Source: Deuterostichococcus epilithicus (Eukaryota; Chlorophyta; Trebouxiophyceae; Prasiolales; Stichococcaceae). Taken from it: a stretch of 64,000 nucleotides of DNA. How positions within the stretch are numbered: the first letter of the stretch is position 1; every line of letters begins with the position of its first letter. The stretch lies in NCBI GenBank assembly GCA_033439295.1, contig JAVTLE010000014.1, positions 682,001-746,000 on the forward strand, in the 5' to 3' direction. The notes below the pieces were generated by a model. It was not told where the DNA came from, ran no database searches, and saw only the letters and a program-made list of their open reading frames with translations. Shown here piece by piece: positions 39,833 to 51,680 of this stretch. The position numbers and the translations under genes are program-made.

Positions 39833-41668
39833 CGTGGGCTTGGCAAGGCAATGCGTGATATTATATAGCAGTCAGCAGCAGCAGGCGGTAGAGCAGCAGT
39901 CGTCGGTTGTTTTGGTGCTGGACCCATGTTGCAGCGCCGCTGCCAAATTGTGGCAGGTGGAACAGTGTGCAGCCTTGCAGAAACCTCTGATCTGTCTGTT
40001 GTTTTCTGCATCATTGCCCATTCACTTGGTGCGTCATTTCGTGCCGTCTGTGGAATATGCGATTTTTTCAGTTCACTGCAGCTCTGCCGGCAGCGTGCTA
40101 GACGTGAGGGTCGCTGTTTCTCATCGCTCTGCATTTTCAACATCATCGTGTCTGCGTCTGCAACTACCAACTACCCCCCAGAGCATCAACAGCAACTACC
40201 TAGGCTAGTTATTTCTTATATCTGAGAAGAGAGAGAGAGAGCCGACAGCAGGGTCTGCAGCGACGGCGGCGTAGCAGCATTAACTCAATGCCGACGGAAA
40301 CTCCTTCAGCACTGACGTTGCATCTCCACCTGCTAGATGTTGCCTGCCAAATGCTGAAGGTAGACAGCTCCTCCAGCAGTGGCGGCAAACGCCGCCTTTC
40401 TCAGAAGCAACGGCGAGTAGGCGGTAGGGTATTGCCGCCTCTCCAGTACGGTATCTCACCTCGTATGCGAAGCTCCCACGCACATATAGGTAGTGTACGT
40501 TTCACAGCATCACCACCCCCTCGCCCCACTGCAAGGGGCACCCATTGCTCCTTTACCTGCTGAGTGCCTCTCTTACTGCTGTCAAGGGAACCATCACTGC
40601 TGCTGCTGCTGCTGCTGCTGCTATCGCCGCTGCTGATGGGAGAGAGATCAGCAAGCGCTTAAAGGCAGCCGGGCAACTACATTGCCACCAGCAGCGCATA
40701 GTGCCTGCGTTGTTGTTATCGCCGCCGTTGATGATGCGGCTGAGAGGTGCGAGGCAGCACTTGGGGTGGGGGAGTTGTCGCCGCCTGCAATGTGCTTGGC
40801 CGACTTCGTTGGTTCCTGCTGCCGCTGTCGGTGCAGCACGCAGCAACATAAAGCGACGGCAGCGACTGCGGATGTGGTTCCCGCGCCCCAGCTCCGCCTC
40901 GATGTTGGGCACCACGCAGATGGTCAGCTAGGTCTTGCCGCAGGCAGACAGTTTGCAATCCAAGGTCCGGCGAAAGCGGACCGGGCCGCAGGGCGGCTGG
41001 CGGCGGCACCAGCGGGGGTCGCACGACGCGTGTGTCTGCCGGGCCTCGCGGCTGCTGGCGCGGCTGAATGCTGCTGCTGATGGCTGCTATGCTGCGCAGC
41101 GGCAGGCTGTGCAGCCAGCCTGGTCTCCCAGCGCCTGACGTGAGGTGCCGTAAAAGTTTTGCTGCTGCTGTCCGCAGCAATGAGTCGGCCCTTCAGTCTA
41201 TTCAGGGTGGGCATGAAACTATGTGTGAGAGAGAGGGATTCCTTGTGAATCCAACCTCCAACCTGCGAGAATATGGTAGGTTTGACAGGGGCGGGGAAGC
41301 TGCTTGGCATTTGGTGCCACATTCGCGGAGGCGAACAGTCAGCTCTATCGATGCACGTACTTAACGGTGGCTTATCCTCCACCCTCATCCTACCATCGCG
41401 CATCCTGCTGTGGCAACCTCTCCCCCAGCCTTGCAATTACAAGACAGCGGTGTGACGGGGCAGTAGGGGGCCACCCAAAGGTGCGCAGGGGCACTTACAA
41501 ATCACCGCAGCTCATGCTCATCCATTTCATCCATTCTTCACCGTTGCTTCCGGAAAGATTGAGTGACTACGCGTCTCGTCACAGGAGGCTTTGCCGACGA
41601 TGGCAGCCACACTGTTGCTCAGCGGGGCTTTAAGACACCGCCTTTCAAATCCCACACCGCATTCAAGG
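39833..41668. other. Intergenic, array copies 1-2
   Basis: 1.8 kb between paralogues. It contains a GA run near 40226-40240, a (CTG)n run near 40595-40622 and GC-rich sequence with several frames open on both strands. I see no recognisable gene. It should hold the promoter of copy 2. Confidence 0.45.
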
Positions 41669-44261
41669 ATGAAGGTAAGCCTGAGGATTTATTCTCTCGT
41701 GTAGTGTGCCGCTTGCTTTGACGGCAATTTGGTCGCTACACCACCCGGCGGCCCGATAATTCTCGGCTGCCGTGGCGATCGTCGCCGCTCAGCGACTGGG
41801 GGCGTGACGGGCAATGTACACGGTTTACTGAGCACCCGAAGCACCCTCCAAATTGCTGTGCGGCCTCGACTTATCCCTTCGGGGGAACTGCCGCTTGGTC
41901 AGTCCACCAAGCAGTGCAGACGTCATGCGACTTACTGATGACGTCCCGTACATACACTGTACCCGCAGGGCGCATTTCTCCTCCTGGGAATGGTAATTTG
42001 CGCTGCCGCCGTTGCGCCCGCGGTGAGCTTTCGGCGTGAATCAATGTCGTAGCTAGAGGCGATATGGGAGATGCTTACGACGGCTGCTGCATGTCGCATG
42101 TCGCAAGTTCCCAAGGCTGCAGAGGCGTGAAGGCGAAGGCACTGGCTTTGCATTGCAGGCGGCACAGGTGGACGATGTGGCAATTCTTAACTTCGCGCTC
42201 AACCTCGAGTACCTGGAGGCCGAATTCTGTGCGCATTCTGGACTCTCCCTTGCCGCACCTGCCAAGCATGCAAGCAGTGCAACTTGGTCAATTTTGCCCA
42301 TCCGCAGCAGCTGATTGGAGCCACCCGATGTTCCATTGTCAATTATTCAATTTCAGTTTTGCCTGTTACTGCAGATGTGCACGCCGTTTCCGGCTCGGGC
42401 GTTCCCGCGGAGCTCAGGTGCGGCCGCATCTTGCACAGGGAGCCGCGCATTGTCAGCGAAGGACGCGGGTCAAGTGAGACGCCGGAATGACAGAGGCAAT
42501 CCTGACCGCAAGGCTGCCTTCGGTGACCCAGGGGTGGGGGGCCCGCGGCTGTGGGCGGCCGCAAGATTGCATTCAGCACCGGCAATGTCCAGGTGCGCTG
42601 ACAACGTCAGATCGGGCATCAGGGACACCAAAAGCATTGAGAAATTGCGTCGGCCTTCACTGCTGTGCTGCTGTTGTGCATTGTGTTTGGATATTCTCTG
42701 GGGCGGATCTCCTCTTCGCTGAATATTTGCTGAACATTTGCTGAAGTCCCAGTTGTTGCGTGTGCAGCGTATCGCCGCTGAGATTGCCAACGACGAGCTG
42801 AACCACGTCAAATTCCTGCGCATGGCGCTCGGCGATGCCGCCGTTGCCCAGCCCGCCATCAACATGTGCGCACACCCTCCTCACAAGGCATCCTTCTCCT
42901 TTAACGCTTCGCCTGCGTCATGCCATCCTAGCAGGCTGCTTGCTGCCGCGCGGATTCGATATCGAGTGGAACTCTGGTTGAACCCTAGTCCTCCTTGGGC
43001 TGCAGTGGCACTGCCTTTGCCGACGCCGCGGACGCTGCTCTGATGACCCAGCTGACGCCGCGCTTCTCGCCCTACTCCACTAACAAGAACGACCTGCTGT
43101 TCCTGCTCGGTGCCTTCACATTCGAGGACGTTGGCGTCACCGCTTACAAGGTTTGAGTTTGAAGCGCCCTGTCCGTGCAGGGCTCTTTCGCTGTCTACAG
43201 TCTCTTCTAGATTGCTGGCGCTCATGGCGCCTCATACCCATTGCCAGGCATCTGATGTTCCTGCTGTTGATGCGCACAGGGCGCCGCGGCGCTGATCGCC
43301 AGCAAGGACTACCTGAGCGCTGCCGCAGGCATTCTGGCAGTGGAGGCGTACCACGCCGGTACCGTCCGCGCCCTGCTGTACACCAAGGTGGGTGTCGTTT
43401 CCCCTTGCTGCCAAGCTTCCTCTTAAGCACGAGGCCCCGCAGGACGGCAGAATGTGGGTCTCAGTTGCAAACGTTTGCAAACGTTAACGAGTGGCAGAGG
43501 CGGCAGTCCAGCTGACCGAGCCGCGGAAGTTCCAACTGCTGCTAGTGCGCTTGCATGGTGCGTTTCTAGGCGCACACTGGTCTGTGCAATGATGGTGTGT
43601 GTGGTGGTATGCAGGCCGAAACCGCGGTGGCACCCTATGGCGCCAAGGTGTGCACTGCTGTCAACCATTGCACACTTCCCAGCTGACTGCCGCCATGCAT
43701 ACCAGCTCGAAGATTGTTCGCAAATTGTCGTTGCCTCATGCACGAGCGGACCCTAAATGGGGACATCGTTCGGGAATGCAGCTGTACAAGATCGCCAACG
43801 CAATCTCTGCTCTGCGCGGCATGGTCGGCGGCGGCAACGACCAGGGCATCGTCCGCAGCAATACGGCCAACATCGTGCCAAGTGTGTGCTACCACTTGCG
43901 CATACATGTCTTGTCCTCTGCTGGCTGATCCGCCAAGCTGCCGATGGCAGAGCAGAGCAGAGCTCACCGATCTGTGACTGTGCCCTGCAGCTGATGCCAA
44001 CTCCATCGCATTTGGGCGCACGGCGGACCAGGTCCTTGCCATCGTGTACCTCGGAGGCAGCGGCATGGGTGGCTTCTTCCCGGCAGGTGAGAGGTGGTTC
44101 CAACTGCTGCTCAACATGTCGACTTGTCCACTCAGCCACAATATGCGGGTCATCGTCATGGCTGTCCACGAGTGCAGAAGCCAAAGAATGTCACCACCGA
44201 AAGTTCCAATGCTGAGGGTTCTCCACGGTTCCCCGCAGGCCTCAATGGCATGATCAAGTAG
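41669..44261 (+). CDS. Desiccation-related protein, pcC13-62 type, ferritin-like (array copy 2)
   Basis: Paralogue of copies 1 and 3. Exons: 41669-41674 (ATGAAG), 41969-42022, 42159-42228, 42375-42417, 42532-42592, 42768-42865, 43006-43150, 43280-43387, 43615-43647, 43782-43881, 43991-44086, 44239-44261; 837 nt, 278 aa, all GT-AG and all in phase. The signal peptide is MK plus [18 protein letters not shown]. The ferritin-like core has [14 protein letters not shown], ExxH in [27 protein letters not shown] and ExxH in [16 protein letters not shown]; the tail is [20 protein letters not shown]. Compared with copies 1 and 3 it lacks the intron before [10 protein letters not shown]. Unlike both it has an extra intron after APYGAK. 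Plant relatives are extracellular and induced by drying; induction here is inference. Confidence 0.93.
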
Positions 44262-45573
44262 GTCAAGAAGGCATGCCATAACACGGCGGGGATTGTATTG
44301 CGCTACCTTCTGAGCAAATCTAGGAACTGGACATGAGGATTGTCCTGTCATCGGATAGATGGCTTCACCGTGGATCCTGTTGCCACCGCTAGTTACTGCC
44401 ACTGTTGGAAACTGCGGCATTGCGGCACTTCCTAGGATGCCATGGCTGCCGCGAAGTGACCTCGTTTATGAGCAGGTGACAGACGCGTTGACGTGGTCAA
44501 AGCAAGCCATTACCTGGTTCATCAAGGGGGAAATGTTACATTTGGTGGACCACATCTGGCTCGGTATCGTTGGTCGTCTTGCAGTACGTACCTGGCAACA
44601 GGTGCTCATGCAAGTACAGTCGTCTACGGGCGGGGCCGTCATCCACCACGCTAGAAGGAGACACGCTTTCGCCGCGCAGGCTGGCTACGCTAAGCGTTGG
44701 CCTGGCTTGCTGCTCACCTGGCACATTCCACCTTCTACTTGCGACGGCGCTGGCTGTCATGGATGCAGGTCTGCCCCGCCGCCGCGGCGCCAAGCACCAC
44801 TCTCCCCGATGACGTCAAACACCACCATCCCTCATCTGCTGCCAGCGTTTAACAGAGCAGTCCTCTCGTGCGCAGACGTTTATCAATGCCACTTCGACCT
44901 TCAGCCTCCGGGGTCGGCTTTGCTTGCTGCAATGCCAACTCAAACCGCAACTTGCCGCCGCATTTTCGCTTGTGTCGCTTATACATGCTCCTCGCTCAGC
45001 CTGGAACGTGTTCCTGTAAGCATCAAAGTGCTTCTCGCAGGATATTGGTTACCTCGAAGCCTGCGAGAAACATATGTGCTTGACAGGAAGCAAGGCATTG
45101 ACTTTCGAAGTGGTCTGACAGGAGACTGTCAGGCCACGTGGCACCGGATGCTGAAACGAAGCCAGGAGCATCACTGCAAAAGTGCAACACATCCAATCGA
45201 GGAGCCAGGGACGAGAAGAATCTACCATTACAGGAGAGAGAAGGAAAACCGTGTCTTGCCCTGCATTCATTAGCCGCAGCCGATCCACGCGCTAGTCGAT
45301 CCACACGCACCCAGGTAAGCGGCTGCCCGACGAGCACCTGTTGGGTGTGGACTGCAAGGCCGGCCCGGGTTGGCACGGTACCCCGCCGTGTGTCCCGTGT
45401 CTAGATGCACTTACACGGCTGGAACCTCGCGCTCATGCCGTTTCTGGCGTGCCTATCCCTCCGCAGTTCCGACGCCAGCTGTGTGCACATCAGAATTTTC
45501 TGACTGTCTTGCCTACCCTTTGGTTGTCCTTGCCGAATTTTGCAGGGTCATCATCTCTCCTGCGCCGGTCACC
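44262..45573. other. Intergenic, array copies 2-3
   Basis: 1.3 kb between paralogues, mostly filled by one long open frame (listed separately). The remainder should hold the promoter of copy 3. Confidence 0.4.
44359..45273 (+). CDS. Long uninterrupted open frame, possible orphan gene
   Basis: ATG to stop gives 304 codons without an intron, which is unusual in a region where exons average about 100 bases. The product has no domain I recognise; it starts MASPWILLPPLVTATVG and ends basic. It could be a lineage-specific single-exon gene, a relic, or chance openness. Codon use is not obviously that of its neighbours. Treat it as a weak candidate. Confidence 0.2.
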   Translation: MASPWILLPPLVTATVGNCGIAALPRMPWLPRSDLVYEQVTDALTWSKQAITWFIKGEMLHLVDHIWLGIVGRLAVRTWQQVLMQVQSSTGGAVIHHARRRHAFAAQAGYAKRWPGLLLTWHIPPSTCDGAGCHGCRSAPPPRRQAPLSPMTSNTTIPHLLPAFNRAVLSCADVYQCHFDLQPPGSALLAAMPTQTATCRRIFACVAYTCSSLSLERVPVSIKVLLAGYWLPRSLRETYVLDRKQGIDFRSGLTGDCQATWHRMLKRSQEHHCKSATHPIEEPGTRRIYHYRREKENRVLPCIH

Positions 45574-48557
45574 ATGAAGGTGGGCACACGCGATCAATGT
45601 GTGCATGGCTTGGACAGCACCCAACGACCCGCGTCCGTTCTCTCGGGTACCTGTTTGCAGCAAAGTGGAGAGTCGTGTCGGGGGCGGAGGCAGCCCCTGG
45701 AGTGTTCTGCCGGTCAAACATTTATTGTTGGCACTGAGGGGAACGCCCCGGCAGCAGTTTGGGAGGCGAGTACAGCCAGAGGGGCACTACATCAAGCGGA
45801 CTCGATCCTCGCTACCTGCAGGTGTCCGCTTCGGCCGCAGTGCTGATAGGCGTTCTTGCAGCCTTCGCAGCTGCCCCAACGCAAGTGCGTTTCGCTGCGT
45901 GACTGAGAGCTTGCGCGGTCAACCTGCGGTCATTTCAAAGTGGCGACGATGATTTCAGCCCATCACCTCACTAATCCCGGTGCTTGTCTCCTTTTCGACA
46001 GGCGCAGAACCTCACGGACACAGGTGTTTGCGGGACCTCTGAGCGCAGCGTTGACACCTGCGTGCATGCAACGCTGCGTCTCGTTGCATTCGAGGCTGTG
46101 CAATTTTATTTCCCCCGCGTCGGCGGTGGCTGCATGCTGCTCACACAGCTCCCAGCCTACCCGCAGCTGTAGAAACTGAGTTTTTCACGTGTGCCCGTCT
46201 CAGACATTCTCAACTTCGCGCTCAACCTAGAGTACCTGGAGGCAGAATTCTGTGCGCATGCTGAGCTATCATGCCAAACCTGCCAAGTGCACTGCGTGAG
46301 CACAGCGCCTTCGATCGTATGCACCTGCTATCCCGAACAAACCGTTACCCTGGTGCTTTTTGTGGTCTTTGTTGAGCCTTTGATGCCTATTTCCACAGAC
46401 TCGTGGGCCGTCAATGGTGCCGGCATTCCTGCCAGCCTCAGGTGCGGCTGCAGGATGCTGCTCTCGCTTACACCGCAAGCACCTGTGTCTACAAGACGTT
46501 CTGCAGACATAATCCTGTGTTGTAGAGAGGGACGCGGACTTTGCACTCTGGCAACTGATGCAGGGGTGGCGGTCCCACCAGCACCGGCGGCATGAAGGCC
46601 AACCTGACGCAGCCCATTGCGGTGAGTAAAGCAACTCTCCTGTTATTGGATGCGGGTTGAGGGCACTTGAGACTGATGACTGGTGCCACAGTCTCAGATC
46701 CAATCACGTGCAATCTTACTCTGCTCGTGCTCAAACGGAGTTGATCTGGTGCACTAAACTCACCATCGACTGCATACGTCACCGACTCAGCGGCTCGTGC
46801 AGCAACACGCGGCCTGAGCGCTGCAGCACGTCAGACGCCTTGCAGTCCACCTTTTGGTCTTCACCTATGTATGTATCGCTATGTGCATCTTGTAACTGCA
46901 GGCTTACGCTGCAGAAATTGCCCGGGATGAGCTTGATCACGTCCGCTTCCTCCGCACCGCCCTCGGGGCTGATGCGGTCGCAATGCCTGCCATCAACATG
47001 TGCGCCCTGCCCACTTGCCCACACTGCTGTCTTACGTTGCCAATTCAGTCAGCATTGGCCTCGTAAATTCGCACAGCACAGGCTGTCGCAGCAGCAGGCT
47101 GGTAACGCCCTTCTCCCATGATAGGACCGCACGCCGTATTTTGTGGAAACTCCGTGGAGGGCCAGCATTTGCCTCTCAGCCAGCGTTGCACATCAGCGGT
47201 TGCGAGCAGTTGACGAGCATGTGACAACCGCTTGCTGCAGCGGCACGGCTTTTGCTGCGGCGGCAAACGCCGCTTTCAACACGACGCTGAGCCCGGCCTT
47301 CAACCCGTACGCCAACGACCTGTTCTTCCTCCATGGAGCATTCGTGTTCGAAGACGTTGGCGTTACTGCTTACAAGGTGATCCGGGAATTCTTGACTACT
47401 TCTCTAGTCCCGCCACCACATATGGCAATTGCGACGACACTGCTGCTCACCTGCCTCCAGGGTGCCGCCGCGCTCATCACCAACAAGGACTACCTGACGC
47501 CGGCAGCGGGCATCTTGGCTGTGGAGGCTTACCACGCCGGCATCGTGCGCTCCAAGTTGTTCCAGATGTACAACACCACCACCCCCTACGGCGTGAACGT
47601 GGAGACCATTGTCGGGGTGAGGGCGCAGCAGGGATCTGCTTGTTCGGGGTCACTGTGCTGCTGCTTGTGCTGCAGGCCCCACTTCTTGTTCACTGTACAA
47701 GCAGATGTCGTCGGTGAGATGACACCAGCTGGCTAGGCAGCTTGGCTGAGTAAGAGTTTGGCACCAGCCCACGCACATGAGCCTTCGGCACCTGCCTCCT
47801 GCAGTGCTTCAGATGCCGACTGCTCGTTTGGCAGTCAACTTACCTGCCGCGGTGGCTCCTATAGACTCCAGTCTTATATGATGCGTGCGCACATGCAGAA
47901 CATCGCGGCGCTGCGCGCGGCGGCGTCCAACACCACCGGCACCATGGCCGACGACCAGGGCATCGTCCTCAACGGCATGCCCAACCTCGTGAGTGTCGTT
48001 GGCAGCGCTTCCATCAGTTTCTCGACAGTGCTTCTCAAACACAACCCTCCGCTGGCATCGGCAGCAACGGCGGCGGCAAGCACCATGGGGTAACCATGCT
48101 GTACGACAGCTTCATCCACGAGCACTAGCGCTCTGCCTGCACGGCAGTCCACCTGCAGTATGGGAAACCGGGCAGCCAGTACCTCACTGGCAGAGCAGCT
48201 GGCATCTGCCTGGGCGAAGTTGCTGGGCATTTCTCTTCCTAAAGCAGCGACTGGGCAGTCAGACTGGAGCGGGTAGCTACGCATCGCTGCTGATGTGCAG
48301 TGGCACCTTCTTGATGATGCAGGTCCCCGCCAATACCACGACCAGCATTGCCTTCTCCCGCACGCCGGCGCAGGTGAACACCGCCGTGTTGGCTGACTGC
48401 TGTCACATCGTCGCTCTGCAGTCTGCCAGTGGAAACCGTGTTGTGTGGTGTGCTGTGTCCTAACGAGGCGAAGCAAACTGCACAGGTGGTGAGCATCGTC
48501 ACGCTCGGCAGCATGAATGGCACGGGTGGTTTCTTCCCAGAGGGCCTTTCAATGTGA
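45574..48557 (+). CDS. Desiccation-related protein, pcC13-62 type, ferritin-like (array copy 3)
   Basis: Third paralogue. Exons: 45574-45579 (ATGAAG), 45822-45884, 46002-46023, 46204-46251, 46399-46441, 46564-46621, 46902-46999, 47241-47376, 47461-47616, 47899-47988, 48323-48373, 48486-48557; 843 nt, 280 aa, all in phase. The signal peptide is MK plus [20 protein letters not shown]. The core has [14 protein letters not shown], ExxH in [28 protein letters not shown] and ExxH in [14 protein letters not shown]. It is the most diverged copy: the helix-4 exon runs on without the intron present in copies 1 and 2, the [10 protein letters not shown] region is Thr/Asn-rich, an extra intron splits [14 protein letters not shown], and the end is [16 protein letters not shown] signal lies 237 bases after the stop. 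Confidence 0.93.
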
Positions 48558-48793
48558 AGACTGTCATGGCGCGGAGCAGCATGACGCACTGTGGAGGAGG
48601 GCACAGGCCGCCCCAGGCGGCAGCACCCTCGAGCACAATATTCAATTTTGCGGGCCTCGTTGGGCATTGCTGCGGGGCAAGCGCTCGAGCATGCCTTGCT
48701 GCCGTGACGTTCCGGCTTACTCAGATGTCGTTAGCCAAGCATTTTCATTCAGGCTGGACACATCAGAATTTAGCTGCATTGGACTATTATATA

Positions 48794-48798
48794 TGTAA
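48794..48798 (+). terminator. TGTAA polyadenylation signal (array copy 3)
   Basis: On the coding strand, 237 bases after the stop of array copy 3. Confidence 0.5.
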
Positions 48799-49042
48799 AC
48801 ACATGTGTACGCGATGCCATGCCATGCACCTCCATCCTTGCCGCGGTAAGGGCAGCGGCAGCAGCGTCATCCGAGAGCCCCCACTTGCTACAGCGCATCT
48901 GCACTTGCCGCCGTTCCCCGCCTTGCTCATCTCTGCTAGAACTCCATCTGCTTATGCCCATCAGCCCATGCTCGACTGAATTTTGCTGTGAATACGTAGC
49001 AAAGCAACCTCGACAGCAGCCTTAGTGCCTAGCCAATCCAAA

Positions 49043-49047
49043 TTTAC
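49043..49047 (-). terminator. TGTAA polyadenylation signal (CCDC112-like gene)
   Basis: On the minus strand, 116 bases downstream of the CCDC112-like stop. Confidence 0.55.
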
Positions 49048-49162
49048 AGCATAGCGAAGGGGGCTGCAGTGCTGTACCACTGCCAAGGTTTCAGAAGCTT
49101 CAAGCTGAGCCGGCCCAGCTCAAAGTGCGACACGGCGCCACATGCCGGATATAGCCGCTGTC

Positions 49163-51680
49163 TCATGGCAACGTGGCTGTATTCCGGCACGCCTCCGTCC
49201 TGATGGCTATGCTGGCCGTCGGCTTGGTCAGGCGCCCAGGGTCCCGCTTCACCGGCCCTAAAACCGCTGCTGTTGCCTGCGCAACACAGCATCGTGGCGC
49301 TCTTGTGGGGAGACATTGAAAGGCGTCACAGCCGCCGTAGTGTTGTTAGAAGTGGCCAGCGTTTACCAGCTCTATTTTCATGCCTGCTGGTAATCCCCAT
49401 CCGTGCGTGCCTCCGTCGCTGTATTGACGAGTCTGGCATCTGGAAATATGCACTCTTACCTTTTGCACAAGTTGGTGCTTCCGCTCCTTCTGACGCACCG
49501 CCTCCCGCCCCGCCTCCAGCACGGCATGCTTCCTGCGCTCCGCATCCTGCTGCCTCGCTCGCACCCGTGCTGGCGCCCGGGCGTCCAGCTTGGGCCTCCG
49601 CGCTGCTGCGGCGGCCACCTCTGCGGCAGCCGCAGCCGCCTGCGCCTCTTTTGAATAGCGTTTGATGGTGTGACACCTTCACCAGCCCAGACTGGTGGAG
49701 ACACGCTGCACACTGACAATCTGCATGTCGCTCGCAGTCCGTGCAGAGATCGACGACGTGGAATTGCAGATGGGTGTGCGGCAAGATGCCGCTTTTCTCA
49801 AATGCAGACATAGCCACAACATGCCTTCTCTGAGAGGTACGGCTGCAGCGATGCGCGGCGCTCCTGCTGCTGTGCAGTGCGCAGCTCACGTTCTTGCCGG
49901 GCGCTCAATTCGGCCGCGGCCGCCTCCACAGCAGCTGCGGCGGCGCCTGCCTGGGTCTTCTCTGCCCGCCACTGCTGCAGCGTCTCCTTCGTCGACCGCC
50001 TGTGTTGAGCCATGCCGTGGCCTCTCGCATGGTTGGTAAATGGGGACTAGCCATACATGAGGGCCATGTCACTGTTGTTTATTTGCGTTTCTGCAACGTC
50101 ACAAGCGCTGCTCGTGATGCTGGCGTGCGGTAGCTGCTCTGCATTTCGACAAAGCGTGACCATGGCGGCGCAATTGAGAGGGCGACCCTTGGCGGCTTCA
50201 GGTGCATGATGTGCTTGCCTCTTGGCTCGTCGCTCAACTTCTGCAGCGGCTCACCACTCCGCCTTAGCCACCCCCCCCAAGGCCCCCAGGTCGAACCCNN
50301 GCAGCAGCCGCAGTCTCCTGCTCCGCCTGCGTGGCCGCCCGCCATCTGCAACACGAATGCAACGATATGCCCACGTCCCAGGCGAGTTGCACTTGTCACC
50401 CTGGCTTGATCTGGACTCATAATGATGAACCGTCCCTCGTTGGAATCGCTTGTTTTTCTGCGTGCAAAAGCAGTGCTCGTGATGGTGGACATCAAGAGGC
50501 ACAAACATGCTGCTCTCGTACAACGAGCAGCAACCCCGGAAATAATAGCATTTCAGCGTGCTTCATCGATGGGTTGGGCTCCAATGTCACCCGTGCCCGC
50601 ATGACCGTGCCAACCTGTCCAGGGCAGCGCGCTTGCCAGCGGCCAGCTCCGCCGCCTCGCGGTGCCAGCAGGCGCGACGTCGCACTGCCTCCTCGTCCAG
50701 CGTCGGCAGCGTGTCGCAGCAGATGCGTATCGCGTGGCTATAGTTACCGCGTGTTGCCGCCACCGCCCGGTCAAAGTCCGCGGCGCCCTGCAGTGGCACG
50801 ATGCGTCTGGCGTCATGCTTCAGACCTTACTTCCACTGGCGCCGCCGACTTATTGGTGTGGTCGCATGCGAGCCTGCCTGTTGATGGCGCAGTCACGACG
50901 TTGAGACTGAAACAAGATAAACCTGAGGGTGCCAGCCGCCGTGGATGCCGGTGCGCCCAAGAACTCGTCGTGCGCGACCACCTCTGATAGCAGCCTACCG
51001 GCCGCTTGCACCGGCATGCATTATCGAAACGAGTCCAGTGTCAATGCAGCAGACACGCCCTCCAAAGCTGAAGCCGCATGCATTCCTTGCACTCAAAACG
51101 CTGCTTTGCTTTCAAGAGTCAGCAACATGCAGGCAGCCCTCACCGTGAGATCTTCACCTGCCTGACGAGACAGCAGACTGCTCTTCCGCTCTGCCCGTCA
51201 CCGGTCTTCACCGCCAGCCACTCTGGCGGCTTTAGCCGCAGCGTGATGCTGGCAAGATTGCGGCTGAGTGCTGGTTCCTGCGTGATGAAGGCAAAGCACA
51301 TTTGAGGCTGGTGATGCTGGGACGACACCCAACTACATTTCTGAGTCGATTTACACCACAAGAGGTACGTATAAGAGTGCGCTGCACATAAAATTTTGCA
51401 CAGCATTTACGTGGCAAAGACATGCCAATGGAGCATCGACAATCAGTCTCGCTAGCCTCAACAGCTTAGCAGCCTGCAGCTGAGATACGTGCCGATGGCA
51501 ACACAACCGAGTGAAAGCCGCAATCACCTCTCGTGCGAGGCGATCGCTGGCGGCATGCTGCTCAGCACGGGCGCGGGCCACCTCCTCCGTCGTCCGCTGC
51601 CCGTACCAGCCCTGCCAAATCGTCTGCGCCGCCGTCGACGCGACTAGCATAGCCGAGCCAGCTGCGCGGTTGCGCCGCAT
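49163..51680 (-). CDS. CCDC112: CCDC112-like coiled-coil protein
   Basis: Exons (minus): 51680-51528, 51307-51158, 50787-50615, 49999-49825, 49645-49460, 49276-49163; 951 nt, 316 aa, phases join. Matches to animal CCDC112 are local but ordered: GAADFDRAVAATRG (DFEKFLQQTGG in human), VRRRACWHREAAELAAGKR followed by ALDRRSTKETLQQWRAEK, a long Ala/Arg/Glu/Gln helix (ERRKHAVLEAGREAVRQKER), and the terminal VKRDPGRLTKPT (human SRDPSRLYKPT). Human CCDC112 is a centriolar-satellite protein involved in cilium formation; a role here is inferred. The N-terminus is shorter than in animals and exon 2 (ASITLRLKPPEWLAVKTG) has no counterpart I know. The intron after KEYLSEK-type residues at 49825 appears to be GC-AG. 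It is divergent from the TACC-like gene. The start and the first two exons are less certain than the rest. Confidence 0.72.
50299..50300. other. Two unresolved bases (N)
   Basis: These lie in a C/G-rich stretch inside a predicted CCDC112-like intron, so they do not affect the protein model. Confidence 0.95.

Larger units (their letters stand above)
48558..49162. other. Convergent intergenic region
   Basis: 3' ends of array copy 3 and the CCDC112-like gene, each with a TGTAA signal listed separately. Nothing else was seen. Confidence 0.5.

Noticed and set aside
39306-40208. 300-codon plus-strand open frame across the end of array copy 1
   Set aside because: It overlaps well-supported exons 10-12 of copy 1 in another frame.
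40716-41180. Minus-strand frames with helicase- or ATPase-like wording (LTICVVPNIEAELGRGN)
   Set aside because: The stretch is interrupted, has no complete Walker motif and no splice chain; chance resemblance in GC-rich DNA is as likely.
50280-50420. Possible extra CCDC112-like exon around the two Ns
   Set aside because: Exons at 50787-50615 and 49999-49825 join directly in phase and match the family without it.
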